From: Stachybotrys elegans
Taxonomy: Eukaryota > Ascomycota > Sordariomycetes > Hypocreales > Stachybotryaceae
Direction: 5' to 3'
Assembly: GCA_020746835.1 (NCBI GenBank)
Contig: JAGPNK010000007.1
Span: forward strand, 930,001-994,000
DNA length: 64,000 nucleotides
A program made the translations under genes and the position numbers. Position 1 is the stretch's first letter, and every line of letters starts with the position of its first letter. The notes under the pieces are model-generated. The model had not been told where the DNA came from. It saw only the letters and a program-made list of their open reading frames with translations, and ran no database searches. Below, piece by piece: positions 1-10,540 of this stretch.

Positions 1-507
1 CGTCGGGATCGGGTACCGCGTCCTCGACGCCGTCAAGCAGGTTCTCCCCCACCATCAGGCCTTCCTGCTCCTCTGCCGCGACGGACCTGGGAGCAGATTG
101 GCCCTGGGTGGAAAAGGGCCATGCGCGCACCAGATCGCTGCGCAGTCCCCGGATGCCGGACCTGGCGAGGTACTTGATGAACTCGGGAAGCAGCGAGATG
201 GCAAATACGGAGGTGTTTAGATAGACGAGAAAGAACGGTTTGTCATATGTTTGGTCAGCAAAGATAGTCTGTAGGTTGTGAAAGGTCAGCCATGAAGCAG
301 CACGGCGAGCGGCATGAAGCGTACGCTGGCGAGGAAGTTGCAGAGAGTCCAGAGGAAAACCGTCACGAGAAGCAGGGCGATGCCCATGGTCCTCCTCGCG
401 ATGCCGCCGACGCCCATGGTTGTCCGGCTCGGTATATCACTGGCGATGGAGAGAGAAAGTCCCGTGGCCTCAGCTCGCATCGAAGGGACCCTATTGGTAG
501 CGTCCAT
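1..507 (-). CDS. DMT/EamA-family membrane transporter (THI74/YML018C-like), 3' part beyond the window
   Basis: Partial gene: exon 1 is 325-507 and exon 2 runs from 268 off the left edge; the 56-nt intron (269-324) has a GTACGC donor and a CTACAG acceptor. The joined reading gives a first membrane segment (IALLLVTVFLWTLCNFLAS), then TIFADQTYDKPFF and a second hydrophobic stretch (VYLNTSVFAISLLPEF), followed by a hydrophilic loop. This order is typical of the fungal SLC35F5-like group that includes yeast THI74/YML018C, which are vacuolar or mitochondrial membrane proteins. I chose the ATG at 507 because it has a near-ideal context (ACCATGG); in-frame ATGs at 552 and 633 would lengthen the N-terminus. 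The substrate is unknown. Confidence 0.72.
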
Positions 508-1295
508 GGTCGCGGTTCCTGGGTCAGAAAGAAGCTCAGGATAAGAGGACATCAGACGAGCTGGTGAATCGACGAAAGCATCCGTTCCCGCCGCCGGGCG
601 GTCTCTTATCGTCGCTTGCGTAAGTTTGCGCAATGGGCGTCCGGGGCGCGACCTGGTGCGACAGGGGCTCAGACGGTCTCGGAAGGGAATTAATTACATG
701 AGCGACGGACGATGACTTGTTTTATTCGCAATAGAAGATCAAGATCAGACTTTCGGTCACAAAGGGAGCTGACGACAGCTTGTCTCATTGTCCTGTGGCT
801 GTGGCTAATAATAAAATGGTGGGAAATGCAGGAACGGGAAAGTGGGCGACAAATGACGGAATCTCGAGGGCAGCATAAGGCAGAGAGAGAGCCCGAGGCT
901 GGCAGGGACTGTGGGCGGCTGACGCCCTTGCACGAGGGATGGAGGGTCACGCAGCTAAGCTCCGAGCCGCTTAGGCCCCCTTGCCGTGGCCTACCAGGGG
1001 GGGTGTTATAGCGGGGAAGCCACTGGACATGCATGCCCGAAGGTAGGGGTCCCCGCCATCACCAGGATGGATGGGCGACAGACAGAATGGCGATCATGAT
1101 CATTTTACAGATTGGCTCTGACAGCAGTAAGGTGATTTATGAACATGCGTGCTGGATTTCAGGTCCGCTGACCGTAGACGTGAGGATATTTCAGCTCTGT
1201 CGGCACAATGCGACCTTCCTAGTTCACGCACCGACCCTCTGCTCAAGCCGTCCAGCTGAACTTCTCTCCCTACTCCGTACGGGTCGGCAGGCAGA
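508..1295. other. gene-free stretch
   Basis: Lies between the 5' end of the DMT transporter and the 3' end of the PBP2-like gene. Short open frames here have no family-like features. No tRNA, repeat or clear promoter motif was recognised. Confidence 0.5.
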
Positions 1296-2260
1296 TCACG
1301 CACGATACACCATGTCCTGGGGCTGTATTCCCTTGCCCTCGACCAAGACATTCGCCTTGCGCAGCGTGCTCACGCACCCATCCACCACCTCCTGCTTCAC
1401 GCCCTCCGTCTTGGCCGCGAACCTGACCGTCTTGAGCCACTCGCGCGCGTCCGCCTCAGTGTAGCCCAGGTGGTTGGAGATGTACTCGACAGCCTCCTCC
1501 TGGTTCTCCTCAAAGTGCCGGACGCCCTCGTCGATCTTGCCCAGCATGTCCTTGACGCGGGGGTCCAGCCCGCCCTGCGTCAGCCTCGTCGACGCGACAA
1601 TCTTCCAGCTGCTCCACGGCGTGTAGATGTCCCCCAGGCGCTGCAGCTCCCCCGAGTCGAAGTGCTTCTTGCTAGTGAAGTGCTCCCACATGAAGAAGTC
1701 GGCCGAGCCGTCCACCACGGCCGCCCGCAGCTTCTCGAACGTGTGGCACACGACCGTGTCGGAGAAGGGCTTGCCCTCGGCCAGCCAGCCCTGCTCGTCG
1801 GCCAGCACGAAGCCCATGATGTAGCTGCCGGACCCGATGCGCGACACGCCGATCTTGCCGCCCGCGAGCGAGTTGATGCTCACAACGTCCGAGCGGTTGG
1901 GGCCCGAGGATATCGCCCAGCCTGCATGCAATGCCAATTCAGCACAGCATGTCACAAATAATGAAGGCAGGGGAAGGGGGGTCACATACAGAGGGGAGTC
2001 TCGACATATGTCCCGATGAGACGGTAGCCGCCGTCACCTTCAACATTCTCATTGCCAAGTCCCGCGATCCAGCCCTCGGTCAGGCCAACGGCCACATCAA
2101 TCTCGCCCGCGCGGATGGCAGTGATCATGTGGCCTGTGCCCGAGGGGAAGGGAATGAGGATGGCATGCAAGCCGTAGTGCTTCTGGGCAAAGGACAGAGG
2201 CGTGCAAAAGTGCTCGGGCACGAAGCCGATGCGCAGCGGCGAATCCTTGCTGTCGGCCAT
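1296..2260 (-). CDS. PBP2-fold substrate-binding-like protein (Ca3427 type)
   Basis: Exon 1 is 1990-2260 and exon 2 is 1296-1921; the 68-nt intron (1922-1989) has a GTATGTG donor and an ATGCAG acceptor. The protein is 298 aa, the usual size of this family. It begins MADSKDSPLRIGFVPEHF and continues with GTGHMITAIRAGEIDVAVGL and, in exon 2, GGKIGVSRIGSGSYIMGFVL and a DFFMWEHFTSKKH segment, the pattern of a type-2 periplasmic-binding-protein fold as in Candida Ca3427 and fungal relatives. There is no signal peptide, so it is probably cytosolic rather than a transporter subunit. Relatives resemble bacterial NMT1/ABC solute-binding proteins, and the ligand is unknown. The exon junction gives Cys (T|GC), in frame. 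Confidence 0.8.
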
Positions 2261-2627
2261 GATGGTTCGTTCAAGTGAGTTAAGTTGATGAGGTCTGAAT
2301 CCAAGGTGCGGAAGTGCGTCATTTAGCGAGGTTAAATGGGCTACGCACCGATTATTCATTCCATCCATCCATCCATCTCTATCTCCAGTATCCATCCGTC
2401 CACCAACATTTTCCCATGCGTATATACATACCAGCTTACGAGTTATTAGGCCATCGCAACACGGGCTCGACTTGTTCATGTTGCATAATTGATTTACTGT
2501 CAGCCGTCTCTCCATGCTATCGCCGTGTCAACAGGCAATTGAGACCAACAACTATTGAACAATGAGAAGCCACCGATTATTCCCAACCGACACCAGATAC
2601 CCCAAGTTGGATTCATCCCAGAAACAT
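2261..2627. repeat. intergenic stretch with a (CCAT)n microsatellite
   Basis: A short run of about five CCAT units lies at 2358-2377, upstream of the PBP2-like gene. Nothing else is recognised here. Confidence 0.6.
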
Positions 2628-3023
2628 TCAGTATGCAGCATACCACTCCTCAATATCCTCCACGGGGATCCAGTCGCCCTCATCCTCCGAATCTTCCTCC
2701 ATCATGTCGATCGGTTGCGCCTCGCCCTCGCCCTCATCCTCCATCTCCGTATCCTCATCCTCGTCCTTCATCTCGTGTTCATGGTCAGAATCAGTTTCTT
2801 GCCCATCCTCGGTGCATTCGCCGCTGGCCTCAGCCTTCATCTCAGCTTCCTCCCGCTTCTTGCATCGGTTGCAGATCTCGCCGTCGGCAAGCAAAACCTC
2901 CTTGACGTACTTCATCGGGCAGGGAGTACCCGACGGGCAGGCGTCTACCTGCTGCAGCCCTTCACGCGCCCACCGCATCTCGCAGTCGGGGCACCAGCTG
3001 ATCCACTTCGCGTAGTAGCACAT
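2628..3023 (-). CDS. small CxxC protein with acidic C-terminus
   Basis: A single-exon frame of 131 aa. The N-terminal half has paired cysteines (CPDC, CPSGTPCP, CNRC) that could bind a metal, and the C-terminal half is almost entirely Glu/Asp with a few Met and Ser. I chose MCYYAKWISWCPDC at 3023 because it sits immediately before the first conserved-looking block; an in-frame ATG at 3116 would add 31 unremarkable residues. Short fungal proteins of this build are often annotated as hypothetical. I do not recognise a named family and assign no function. Confidence 0.6.
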   Translation of the reverse strand: MCYYAKWISWCPDCEMRWAREGLQQVDACPSGTPCPMKYVKEVLLADGEICNRCKKREEAEMKAEASGECTEDGQETDSDHEHEMKDEDEDTEMEDEGEGEAQPIDMMEEDSEDEGDWIPVEDIEEWYAAY

Positions 3024-3447
3024 ATCGAGTGTCTGTCGAGTGTCTTGTCGCGGCTCTCGCTTATTGTATGTTGTAAAGTTGTAAAGTTGTATGTGAGGGA
3101 TGTTGGTTGGATTCACGTCTTGGCTATGATAGGATTTGTGTTGTCAAGCAGAAAGAAGAAACAGTTAATGTTCAGGTTAAGATGTTATTCCAAGACTGAG
3201 ATTTTGTAGGTAGGCACGCGTGGACTGATCTTGGCCGAGAATTTCATCCCATCTCTCAGCGTAGTGTGAAAGCCCGTGCCAGCTGCTACAAGCAAATGGA
3301 GCAGAGAGTGAAACGACAGTTCTTGTCAGTTGGTTGACAGAAAGAACTGCTAAAACAAAACGAAATCTACCAATCTATCCGGCAACCCGCAGTGCTGTTC
3401 CTTGGACAGCCCCCTGAACATGCCCCGAATCTAATAACCCAAGTCTT
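3024..3447. other. gene-free stretch
   Basis: Lies between the 5' end of the small CxxC gene and the 3' end of the MFS gene. No recognisable feature was found. Confidence 0.5.
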
Positions 3448-5072
3448 TTACATGGAATGTACATGGCTCCGTGCGGCATCCTTCCTTGGAGGACGAACAA
3501 ACATGAGCGCCACTAGGGAAATGCAGCACAGGACACCAATATAAAAGTACGGCAGTCCGATCCAGATGCCCTTGTGTTGCAGGCCCTTGTCGAAGAGCCA
3601 CGCCAGCACAGGGCTGCCGATGAAACTGCCCAGAATCTCAACCATGGAGATGAGTCCATACAGCCGCGAAATGTACTGCGGCTCCACGTAGTGCGATACC
3701 GTCGCCCTCGCGAGCGGGCTGTCCGCCGCGCCTAGGGTTCCAATCACCAGCCCAAAGACGAAGAGCACGACGTTGTGGCTGAAGGCCTCGATGAAGGCCC
3801 CGATCACGATGAGAACCGTCGATACCTGTGTAAGGAGCAGGTCCTTCCCGAACGTGGTGTATCCCATCCGCGACATGAGCATCTTGGATACCGTCGGGAG
3901 CACCGCCAGCAGCGCGAGGTTGAGCAGCCCCAGGGGCGACAGCAAGAGGCTCGTATCCGCGAGCCGCCACAGGAAATGCTTGCTCATGTACTGCGCTAGC
4001 AAGCTCACGTACGCAGCGAACCGTGCGTTCTGCACGAGGAACGTGACGAGGACGAGCAAGATGCTGGGGTTCTTGAGCATCGTGAGCGAGGCCGCCAGAT
4101 CACGGAGCCCCTCAGCCACCTGCTGCCTCACGGTGGGGGCCCGGCCGCCCTCCTCGGCGTCGTCGTCCGAGGACTTGCCGTGCTTGGCGAGCGTCTCCGG
4201 GATGAAGAAGAAGAGGCAGAAGAGGAAGGGCGTGATGGCGAGGACGACAATGATGGGAACCCACGGGCCGTAGCGCTTCATGAGGATGCCCGCGAGGACA
4301 GGCCCGATGAGACCACCCGCCGTGGCGCCAAAGGTGAGATAGAGAAAGCTGGAAGCCCTGGAATGAAACATCAGCATCGAGCATTCCCATGGTTTGAAGC
4401 AGCGTGTTTGGCTTACTGGTCCTTCTCGTCACTCACGTCCGCCGCAATGGCATACAGCGTCGCCAGGAGAACCTGGACACCTCCACCCAGGACCAGGAAG
4501 AGCGAGCCCGTCATGATGAGGTAGGGGTTCCGCCGGAAAGACTCATTGTACGCCGACAACATTAACGGTCCAAACGCAAAGGACAGCGACAAGCCGAAAT
4601 ACGACATGAGCGCCATGGGCTTGCGGCCAATCCGATCAGCGAGCATGCCAAAGGGGTACGCCAGCAGAAACGCTGCACGACACGGTCAGCCCAGCTCTCG
4701 CGCGCCGAGATATGAGGGGTACATACTGATGACTGAGTTGAGGAGGTTCACCCACCCCAGGAGGTACGCAAGCCGCGACTGCACCGCGTCCACCTTGCAC
4801 TGCATCTCGTCAATGGGGTCCGACGACTCGTCGCCGTAGTAGACGTGGCAGATGGCGTCCTCGATCAGGCGGTAGATGGGCACCAGCAGGAGCATCCCGC
4901 TCGCCGTGACGGCGAACTTGATGAGCGCCACGAGCAGCACAATCGTCGTCGGCGACTTGGCCTGCCATCGTCCGGCGATGTAGCGCGGCTTGGAGCCGAT
5001 GGGCGAGTCGGCGCGCTCGCCGGCGGAGAGGAGGGGGTCGTCCTCCTGGGGACCGAGGTTTTCGCGCGACAT
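3448..5072 (-). CDS. MFS transporter
   Basis: Three exons: 4727-5072, 4417-4672 and 3448-4357. The introns are 54 nt (GTATGT donor, GTGCAG acceptor) and 59 nt (GTAAGC donor, TTCCAG acceptor). The product is 503 aa. The first hydrophobic helix follows a short acidic N-terminus (DDPLLS). The first splice creates the loop-2 region LLAYPFGMLADRIGRKP, which holds the MFS motif A signature (D-R-x-G-R-K). The second splice gives VSDEKDQASSFLYLTFG, then GGLIGPVLAG. A hydrophilic central loop (about residues 260-290) separates two six-helix halves. It resembles fungal proton-coupled efflux MFS proteins of unknown substrate. No cluster genes adjoin it. Confidence 0.85.
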
Positions 5073-5517
5073 TTTCCCCCTCTTTCCTTCTTTCTTCTGT
5101 ATGACCTGCTCTCTTTTGGTGATGTTATTGCGTGTTGTAGGAAACGAATGGTTGAGCTTGGATGCCTGCGAGGTTCAGCGCTGCTTAGTTTTTGCCAGGG
5201 TCCCATCTTCAATTATTGCCTCATTGGGCATGATATAAGAGACTAGGCGTCTCCCTTGGCTTCAGCCGCCCAAGGCAGACTCTCACATGCGAGTTACTAC
5301 ATCGGGTCGCAAGGATCAGAAGTGGATGGTGTGTCATTGTTCATTTACATTAATGGTACTGGGTAGTTTACGTGATAAAGGCCCCCTCATGCTCATTATA
5401 TCCAACCGCCCTGCCAAGCCGGCCTCAAAGTTAGGTTGTGGGCTTGATCGCCACTCTATAGCTCCTTTCCAAAAGCTATCGAGTGGTTATAATAGTTCCT
5501 AGATTGTGCAATCCCGC
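5073..5517. other. gene-free stretch
   Basis: Lies between the MFS gene 5' end and the 699-aa gene 3' end. It must hold the MFS promoter, but no specific site was recognised. Confidence 0.5.
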
Positions 5518-7617
5518 CTACCGTAGCATATATGTGAGGTCTGGTATGTTTCCTAGCACCTCGGCAACGGTTCTGGCAGCGTCCTCCTCACTCAACTCAG
5601 CCGGATGCGCTTCGACTTGAGTTAAGCTCAGGGGTTCAGCTTGAACGGGAATAGGTTGTTGCACAGGCTCTTCAAATGCTGATTTTGACAGCGTCGCTGT
5701 CGTCGATGGCTCAGGCTGAACTGCTTCTTTACCCTCCTTGACCGACTCAAACGACCCAAACTCGTCATCATTATCGTCCACACTCCCAGCGAGTGCTCCG
5801 TCGTCTTTGGACACCTTCGGGCAATCAGTGACAACCTCGGCGCTGCTTTTTGTAGGCGCCAAAGACGAGTCCAGAGGCGGGATCGGAGGCGGGATAGCAG
5901 CGTCGTCCTGCTTCTTTCGATCCGAGGATACTTCAGCTGAGCCATTGGGAAGTTTGGGATGAGTCTCTACAGAGGGCGACACCATATCTCCCCATTCATC
6001 ATCGTCCGATCCCTCATCCGGGAGCGAGACCTGGAAGCGCGACGCCCCCTGCGAGGCAGCACTCTTCTGCTGAACCCTCGACGTAATAGAAGCCGGTCTC
6101 TCAAGGCTATGCTTGAAAGCCGTTGATGGCACGGGCGGTAAGGAGAACCGCGCCTTATTCGGCGAGGCGATGGGCGGCGAAGCAACTTCCTGCGGCGCAT
6201 GCGCAGAGGACGATGCCGAAGCAGCTGGAGACGCCGGTGGAGGATTGCCCCAGCCAAACACAGGAGCAGCGGGAGAAGGCTCTGCCGTCTTGGCACCCTG
6301 AGACATGCTGCGCTCGCGCCCACTCTTCTTGGCCAGCAACTCACCAATCTCGACCTGTGGCGCCTTGGACCCCCAGTTGAACATGGAGGCTCCAACAGCG
6401 CCCGCCCGCCGTCCGAGGACGACACGGCCAGCGATGGAATCCTCTTCCATCCAGCGCCGCACAATCCGGATTGCCTTGCTCCTGACTTCAGACTGCGGCC
6501 ACGTGACGGTCACGTAGTTGTCATCGTCGCCCTGGTTGTGCTTCCTGATGGACCCGTAGCGGGATACGCGATACCATGTCCTGCGCTCAGAGATGGACGC
6601 AAAGGTGTCGTCGATGATGACGTCTGGGATAGGCTCTGGTGAGGGGAATGCGGCGTCCACGGAGGGAAAGAGGTCGTCAAGCTTGCTTAGGTCGACGCTG
6701 ATGTCTATATGTGGAAGTCTCGATGCTGTTGATGGGGGTTCGTATGATGTTGTAGTCGAGACAGCAGGTTCCAGCCTCGTCTCCTCCTCATAAGTCTCGG
6801 GTTCATCCTGTTCCGGAGCCTCGTCCTCTGCATCAGCCTCTACAGAAGAGGCAGCCGAATCCTCATCTTCCTCCACTCGCCCTTCCTCTTCCTTGCGTCC
6901 GTCTGGGGAAGATTTGGGTACAGGTACTGGAGATTCGCTTCGCCGTGAAATACCGTCGAAATGATCGACTAGGACTTGTACGCGCGATACGTGCCGTGAT
7001 GGTTGCGACCCTTCACTATACGGCGACTCCGCTGGCGGCGGTGCCTTGTCTTCCAGCTGGGTCGCGGATGTATCGGATACGAGTGTATCATCTTTGGCCA
7101 ACGTCGGTTTCTCCTCAGTCCAATCGCTGTTCATGCCGTCATCGTCTGGTGCCCCTAAACCCCCTTCGATGCTCTTCACCGGCACATCCGCATCTGCTTG
7201 ACGCGGCTCATCCCCAAAGGCTCGTTCTTCCTCTGCACCTGTAGACTTGGCATCATCCTCCACGCCAGCCCTCTCACGGTCCCTCACAGAGGGAAGATCC
7301 TCCAGCGATCCAAACGCACCCCACGGACTCGGCGAAGGCAACCTCGATGTCGCACCAGAGGCCGGCCTCAAGCTCGGACTCGCCCTCCTCCTCCATACCT
7401 CGGCGCCACCCGCGTCGTTCCAGCCGCCCCACGCGTCGTTCTCGTCATCGTCGGCACCGCCCCATGGAGACCGCGCCGGCGAGCGGCCCCCGGACGCGCG
7501 GTGGTTGATGCTGGCATTGTGGTTCTCGAGGGAGAAGTGCGCGCTGGGCGGCGGCGCTGGCAGGTCTATCTTTGGCGGCGATTCGCTGGTCCAAGGGGAG
7601 CCCCAGGGATCCTCCAT
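5518..7617 (-). CDS. 699-aa disordered protein with acidic FGxF/WGxx motifs
   Basis: A single open exon. It begins MEDPWGSPWTSESPP. Most of the chain is Ser/Pro/Glu-rich and looks disordered. One ordered-looking block lies at about residues 330-420 (ERRTWYRVSRYGSIRKHN, VTVTWPQSEVRSKAIRIVRRW). Short acidic motifs recur: DDENDAWGGWND near the N-terminus, DDDEWGDMVSP, and DDNDDEFGSFESV near the C-terminus. It ends with a conserved-looking segment (RTVAEVLGNIPDLTYMLR). Acidic FGxF/WGxx motifs are known to bind clathrin-adaptor ear domains in accessory proteins such as yeast Ent5 and aftiphilin, so a trafficking role is possible. That is inference only, and I do not recognise a named family. Confidence 0.75.
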   Translation of the reverse strand: MEDPWGSPWTSESPPKIDLPAPPPSAHFSLENHNASINHRASGGRSPARSPWGGADDDENDAWGGWNDAGGAEVWRRRASPSLRPASGATSRLPSPSPWGAFGSLEDLPSVRDRERAGVEDDAKSTGAEEERAFGDEPRQADADVPVKSIEGGLGAPDDDGMNSDWTEEKPTLAKDDTLVSDTSATQLEDKAPPPAESPYSEGSQPSRHVSRVQVLVDHFDGISRRSESPVPVPKSSPDGRKEEEGRVEEDEDSAASSVEADAEDEAPEQDEPETYEEETRLEPAVSTTTSYEPPSTASRLPHIDISVDLSKLDDLFPSVDAAFPSPEPIPDVIIDDTFASISERRTWYRVSRYGSIRKHNQGDDDNYVTVTWPQSEVRSKAIRIVRRWMEEDSIAGRVVLGRRAGAVGASMFNWGSKAPQVEIGELLAKKSGRERSMSQGAKTAEPSPAAPVFGWGNPPPASPAASASSSAHAPQEVASPPIASPNKARFSLPPVPSTAFKHSLERPASITSRVQQKSAASQGASRFQVSLPDEGSDDDEWGDMVSPSVETHPKLPNGSAEVSSDRKKQDDAAIPPPIPPLDSSLAPTKSSAEVVTDCPKVSKDDGALAGSVDDNDDEFGSFESVKEGKEAVQPEPSTTATLSKSAFEEPVQQPIPVQAEPLSLTQVEAHPAELSEEDAARTVAEVLGNIPDLTYMLR

Positions 7618-8667
7618 GCTAAGCGACCGGGCATAGCGCGCGGTCTAGAGTACGAGGGATGGCTGGAGGCTATCGTGTCGCAGACCGGATCATTGCGGAG
7701 AGGGTCGTTGTTATGGCGATGAGGGAGGGCTATCGGGCCAGTCGCGTGCGACGTGTGCGTGTTTGGTAAGAGACCAATTGGTGAGCTTGGGTTCGCGAAA
7801 GTTGTGCCCGTGTAAGTAGCGTCCGATTTTGACGTGATATGCCGTGGTAGAGAAGATGGTTGAACTATGTGTCAAATAGCTGTAGGTAGATGCAGAGGCC
7901 AACTTCTCCCCACGACACCAAACCTAAATTTAGTGGCTGATGTCTGCCAAAGCCGACCCACTGCACCCCTGGCATCAACCTCTTGTGCCTCAACCTTAAC
8001 CATTCTCTCATTCGGCATGTTATTTGGCTTCAACTCAAATCAATTGTCTTTACTCTATAGCTCTTCATTCTTACATTGCAGTGACAAATACCACCCCCCG
8101 AGGTAGATGGACACGGCAGGCTTCCTAATATGTCAAATCAGGATATATGCACCGAGGTAATATAGATCCTTTACTTGCTGTCCTCCAAGCTGTTTCTCCC
8201 CTACTCGGGAACTACTCTGACTGCAAAACACTCGATTCGTCTATACGGTATCCCTACGTAATATCGGCTACCAAGCCAGATAATGCTAGCAGCCGGTCCA
8301 TGGCCACAGATAATTTCGGCTTCATATTATGCTGGACTTCGGCATAGGTGCAGACAACTTCGAGCTGTTGACGATAAATTTCGCTATTAACTATTTCATT
8401 GCTCTTGCTTTGAGTACGACGCGTATAAATGCAGGCTTAGCGGAACGTGTAGGCCTACTTGTTCACTGGCCGTTGACCTCTTCAACACGCCGTCTAATCG
8501 TTGACCCTTCGTTGGCTTCGTCACCTGCCCCAAAGAAGCGTGGATAGGCTGCCACAAGAAAATTAACAAGCTCGTTCCCATATATTCCTCCAGTGCGCCA
8601 AGGCAGACCATGCCACGCTAGTAGTCAAATGCTCCCAAATCAAGTCCATGTTTCATGCCAGCTCGGA
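7618..8667. other. gene-free stretch
   Basis: About 1 kb between the 5' end of the 699-aa gene and the 3' end of the CAF-1 gene. It is lower in GC than the flanking genes and holds only short open frames. No RNA gene or repeat was recognised. Confidence 0.5.
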
Positions 8668-10540
8668 TCAGAGCGAAACCTCATGCCCAGCTTTCAAACA
8701 CCATTCCTTCATGCGGCCCTTGCCTGTCTTCTCAGCGACGTGCTCGATAGTATTCTTGACTTCCAGCCGCGAGGCGCTGTCCCGGAACTTTTTGTAAATG
8801 ATGTCAATGATGCCGATCTTTGACAAGTCCTTGTTGGCCACGATAGCCTGCTTGACGTCATTCATGATCTCGGCCTTCACCAGTTTTCCCGACCCTGCCA
8901 CAGCTGCTGCGTTGTTGCCGTTTAGCGCCTCGAAAGCGTTGGTAGGGGCTGGCGGGGGTGCCATTGCAGAGGCCTTATCGCTCGGCTGAGATGTGCTGGA
9001 CGCCTTGGTCTTGGTCTCCGTCTCCCAGTAGTCGGTTGACCAAGGATTGAAGCCGTGGTTTTGGTCATATGAGACTTGGAAACATTAGTATCGCGCGAGA
9101 GACCTTCTGGATGGTGAACTTACCATGCATAAACTCCATCTTGTGTCCCTGTGCCACCTCATTGATGCTGCTGTTGGGCGATTCAAAGCATACTCCCGTG
9201 CTCTCTGGCTCCATTGCATTGGCAAAAATGCGACGGGTGAGACCAGCATCCTCAGAGTCGTCAAGGAAGCCTTCCATATCGTCTTCATCGTCCAATTCTT
9301 CCTCGTCATCATCCATGTCCACATCCTCGCCCTCTTCCTCCTGCCACTCGGCTTCCGAGTCATATTCGTAATCCAACGGTAGGAGTCTGCCTTCAGGGTG
9401 GCGGGCCAGTTTTCGCATGTTCGACTGTCCAAGCACGTACGGCTTGAAGGTCACGGTTCCGTAGTATGGGGGCCGGACGTCCCGCGAGAACGCAATAACC
9501 TTGACCGGCACTCTGCTAAGCTTCGTCCGCGCTTCCGCAATGACCTTGTTCATCCTGTCCGCGTCGACATTACCAGCATTGGCGGTCTCAGAGTATGCCG
9601 TCTCCATGATGTTTTTGACAGGATAGTACAGCCGGCCTCGGGGGCGGGATGAGCTGAGGTCGAGCAGATCGGGTACATCAAGAGGACGAGACATGCCGAG
9701 TCTTATCTCTGACTCTCTTTCGCCTCCAATTGCTTTGTCCAGGAGTGCTGACTTGTCCTCACGGGTTCGCTCGTCTAGATCAGGAACCGGTCTTGCCAGC
9801 GTCGTGTGATCCTTGACGAAGAAGGGCTTGAAGATTCGTGAGTAAGCACTGTCCTTCGACCCCTTGTCTCCTGGGAGAGGACTCTTGGCCATAGGCGATC
9901 CTTGCTTGGGGTTGACCGTCAATGACTTTTTCGGCGTGCTCGCAGCTCCAAAGAAGTTGCTGAGGGTAGGCTGTGAGCGAGCTTTCTTCTCCTTCTCTTC
10001 CTGCATCTTTCGTTGCTCCTCCTCCTTCTTCAACCTCTTCTCTTCTCGTTGTTGGGCTTTTGCCTTTTCTTCCTCGTCCTTCTTCTTCCGCTTCTCGTCT
10101 CGCTCCTTGGCTCGGGTAGCCTTCTCTTCCTCCTCCTTTGCCTTTTGGGCTGCTTTGACGGCTATCCTTTCTTCTCGCTCCTTTTTCTTCTCCATGGCTT
10201 CTTTGTCGCGTGCCTCCTTCTCGGCGGCCGTCAGTCTCTTCCGTTTCGGGGCAGAGGAGGATGTATCGGTGGATTGGGTCGTAGAGATGGTCGTAGATGA
10301 CTTTGAGGAGCTGGTGTGCGCGGTTTCGGGCATATTCTTTGCTGGCTTTGGAGAAAGTGATGATGCACGTCCTGGGCTGGTGCTACCAGGCTCTGTCAAA
10401 GGAGATGAACCTGGAGAAGCTCCATTGTCGTTCTCTGTTCTTGCATCCCCGGAGAATTCGTCGTGACTCCTCTTTCTGCCTGTGTTGTCCGTCTCCTGCA
10501 CATTTGGAGACATTTCTTCGAGAGCCATGGCAGCTGGCAT
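8668..10540 (-). CDS. chromatin assembly factor 1 large subunit (p150/Rlf2-like)
   Basis: Two exons, 9124-10540 and 8668-9074, with a 49-nt intron (GTAAGT donor, ATACTAATG branch, CCAAG acceptor); the product is 607 aa. Order of features: a Ser/Thr-rich N-terminus; a long Lys/Glu/Arg-rich coiled segment (the KER region, about residues 97-190); a PIP-box-like motif QPTLSNFF just after it; the conserved block IAFSRDVRPPYYGT; an Asp/Glu-rich acidic stretch; and a helical C-terminal domain that follows QNHGFNPWST and includes MNDVKQAIVANKD. This is the layout of CAF-1 p150/Cac1, which deposits H3-H4 on newly replicated DNA through PCNA. MPAAM at 10540 and MALEE at 10528 are equally possible starts. 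Cell-cycle-type promoter sites lie about 240 bp upstream. Confidence 0.92.

Noticed and set aside
1470..1961. 163-codon plus-strand open frame
   Set aside because: It is the complement of the PBP2-like exon 2 and has no family features.
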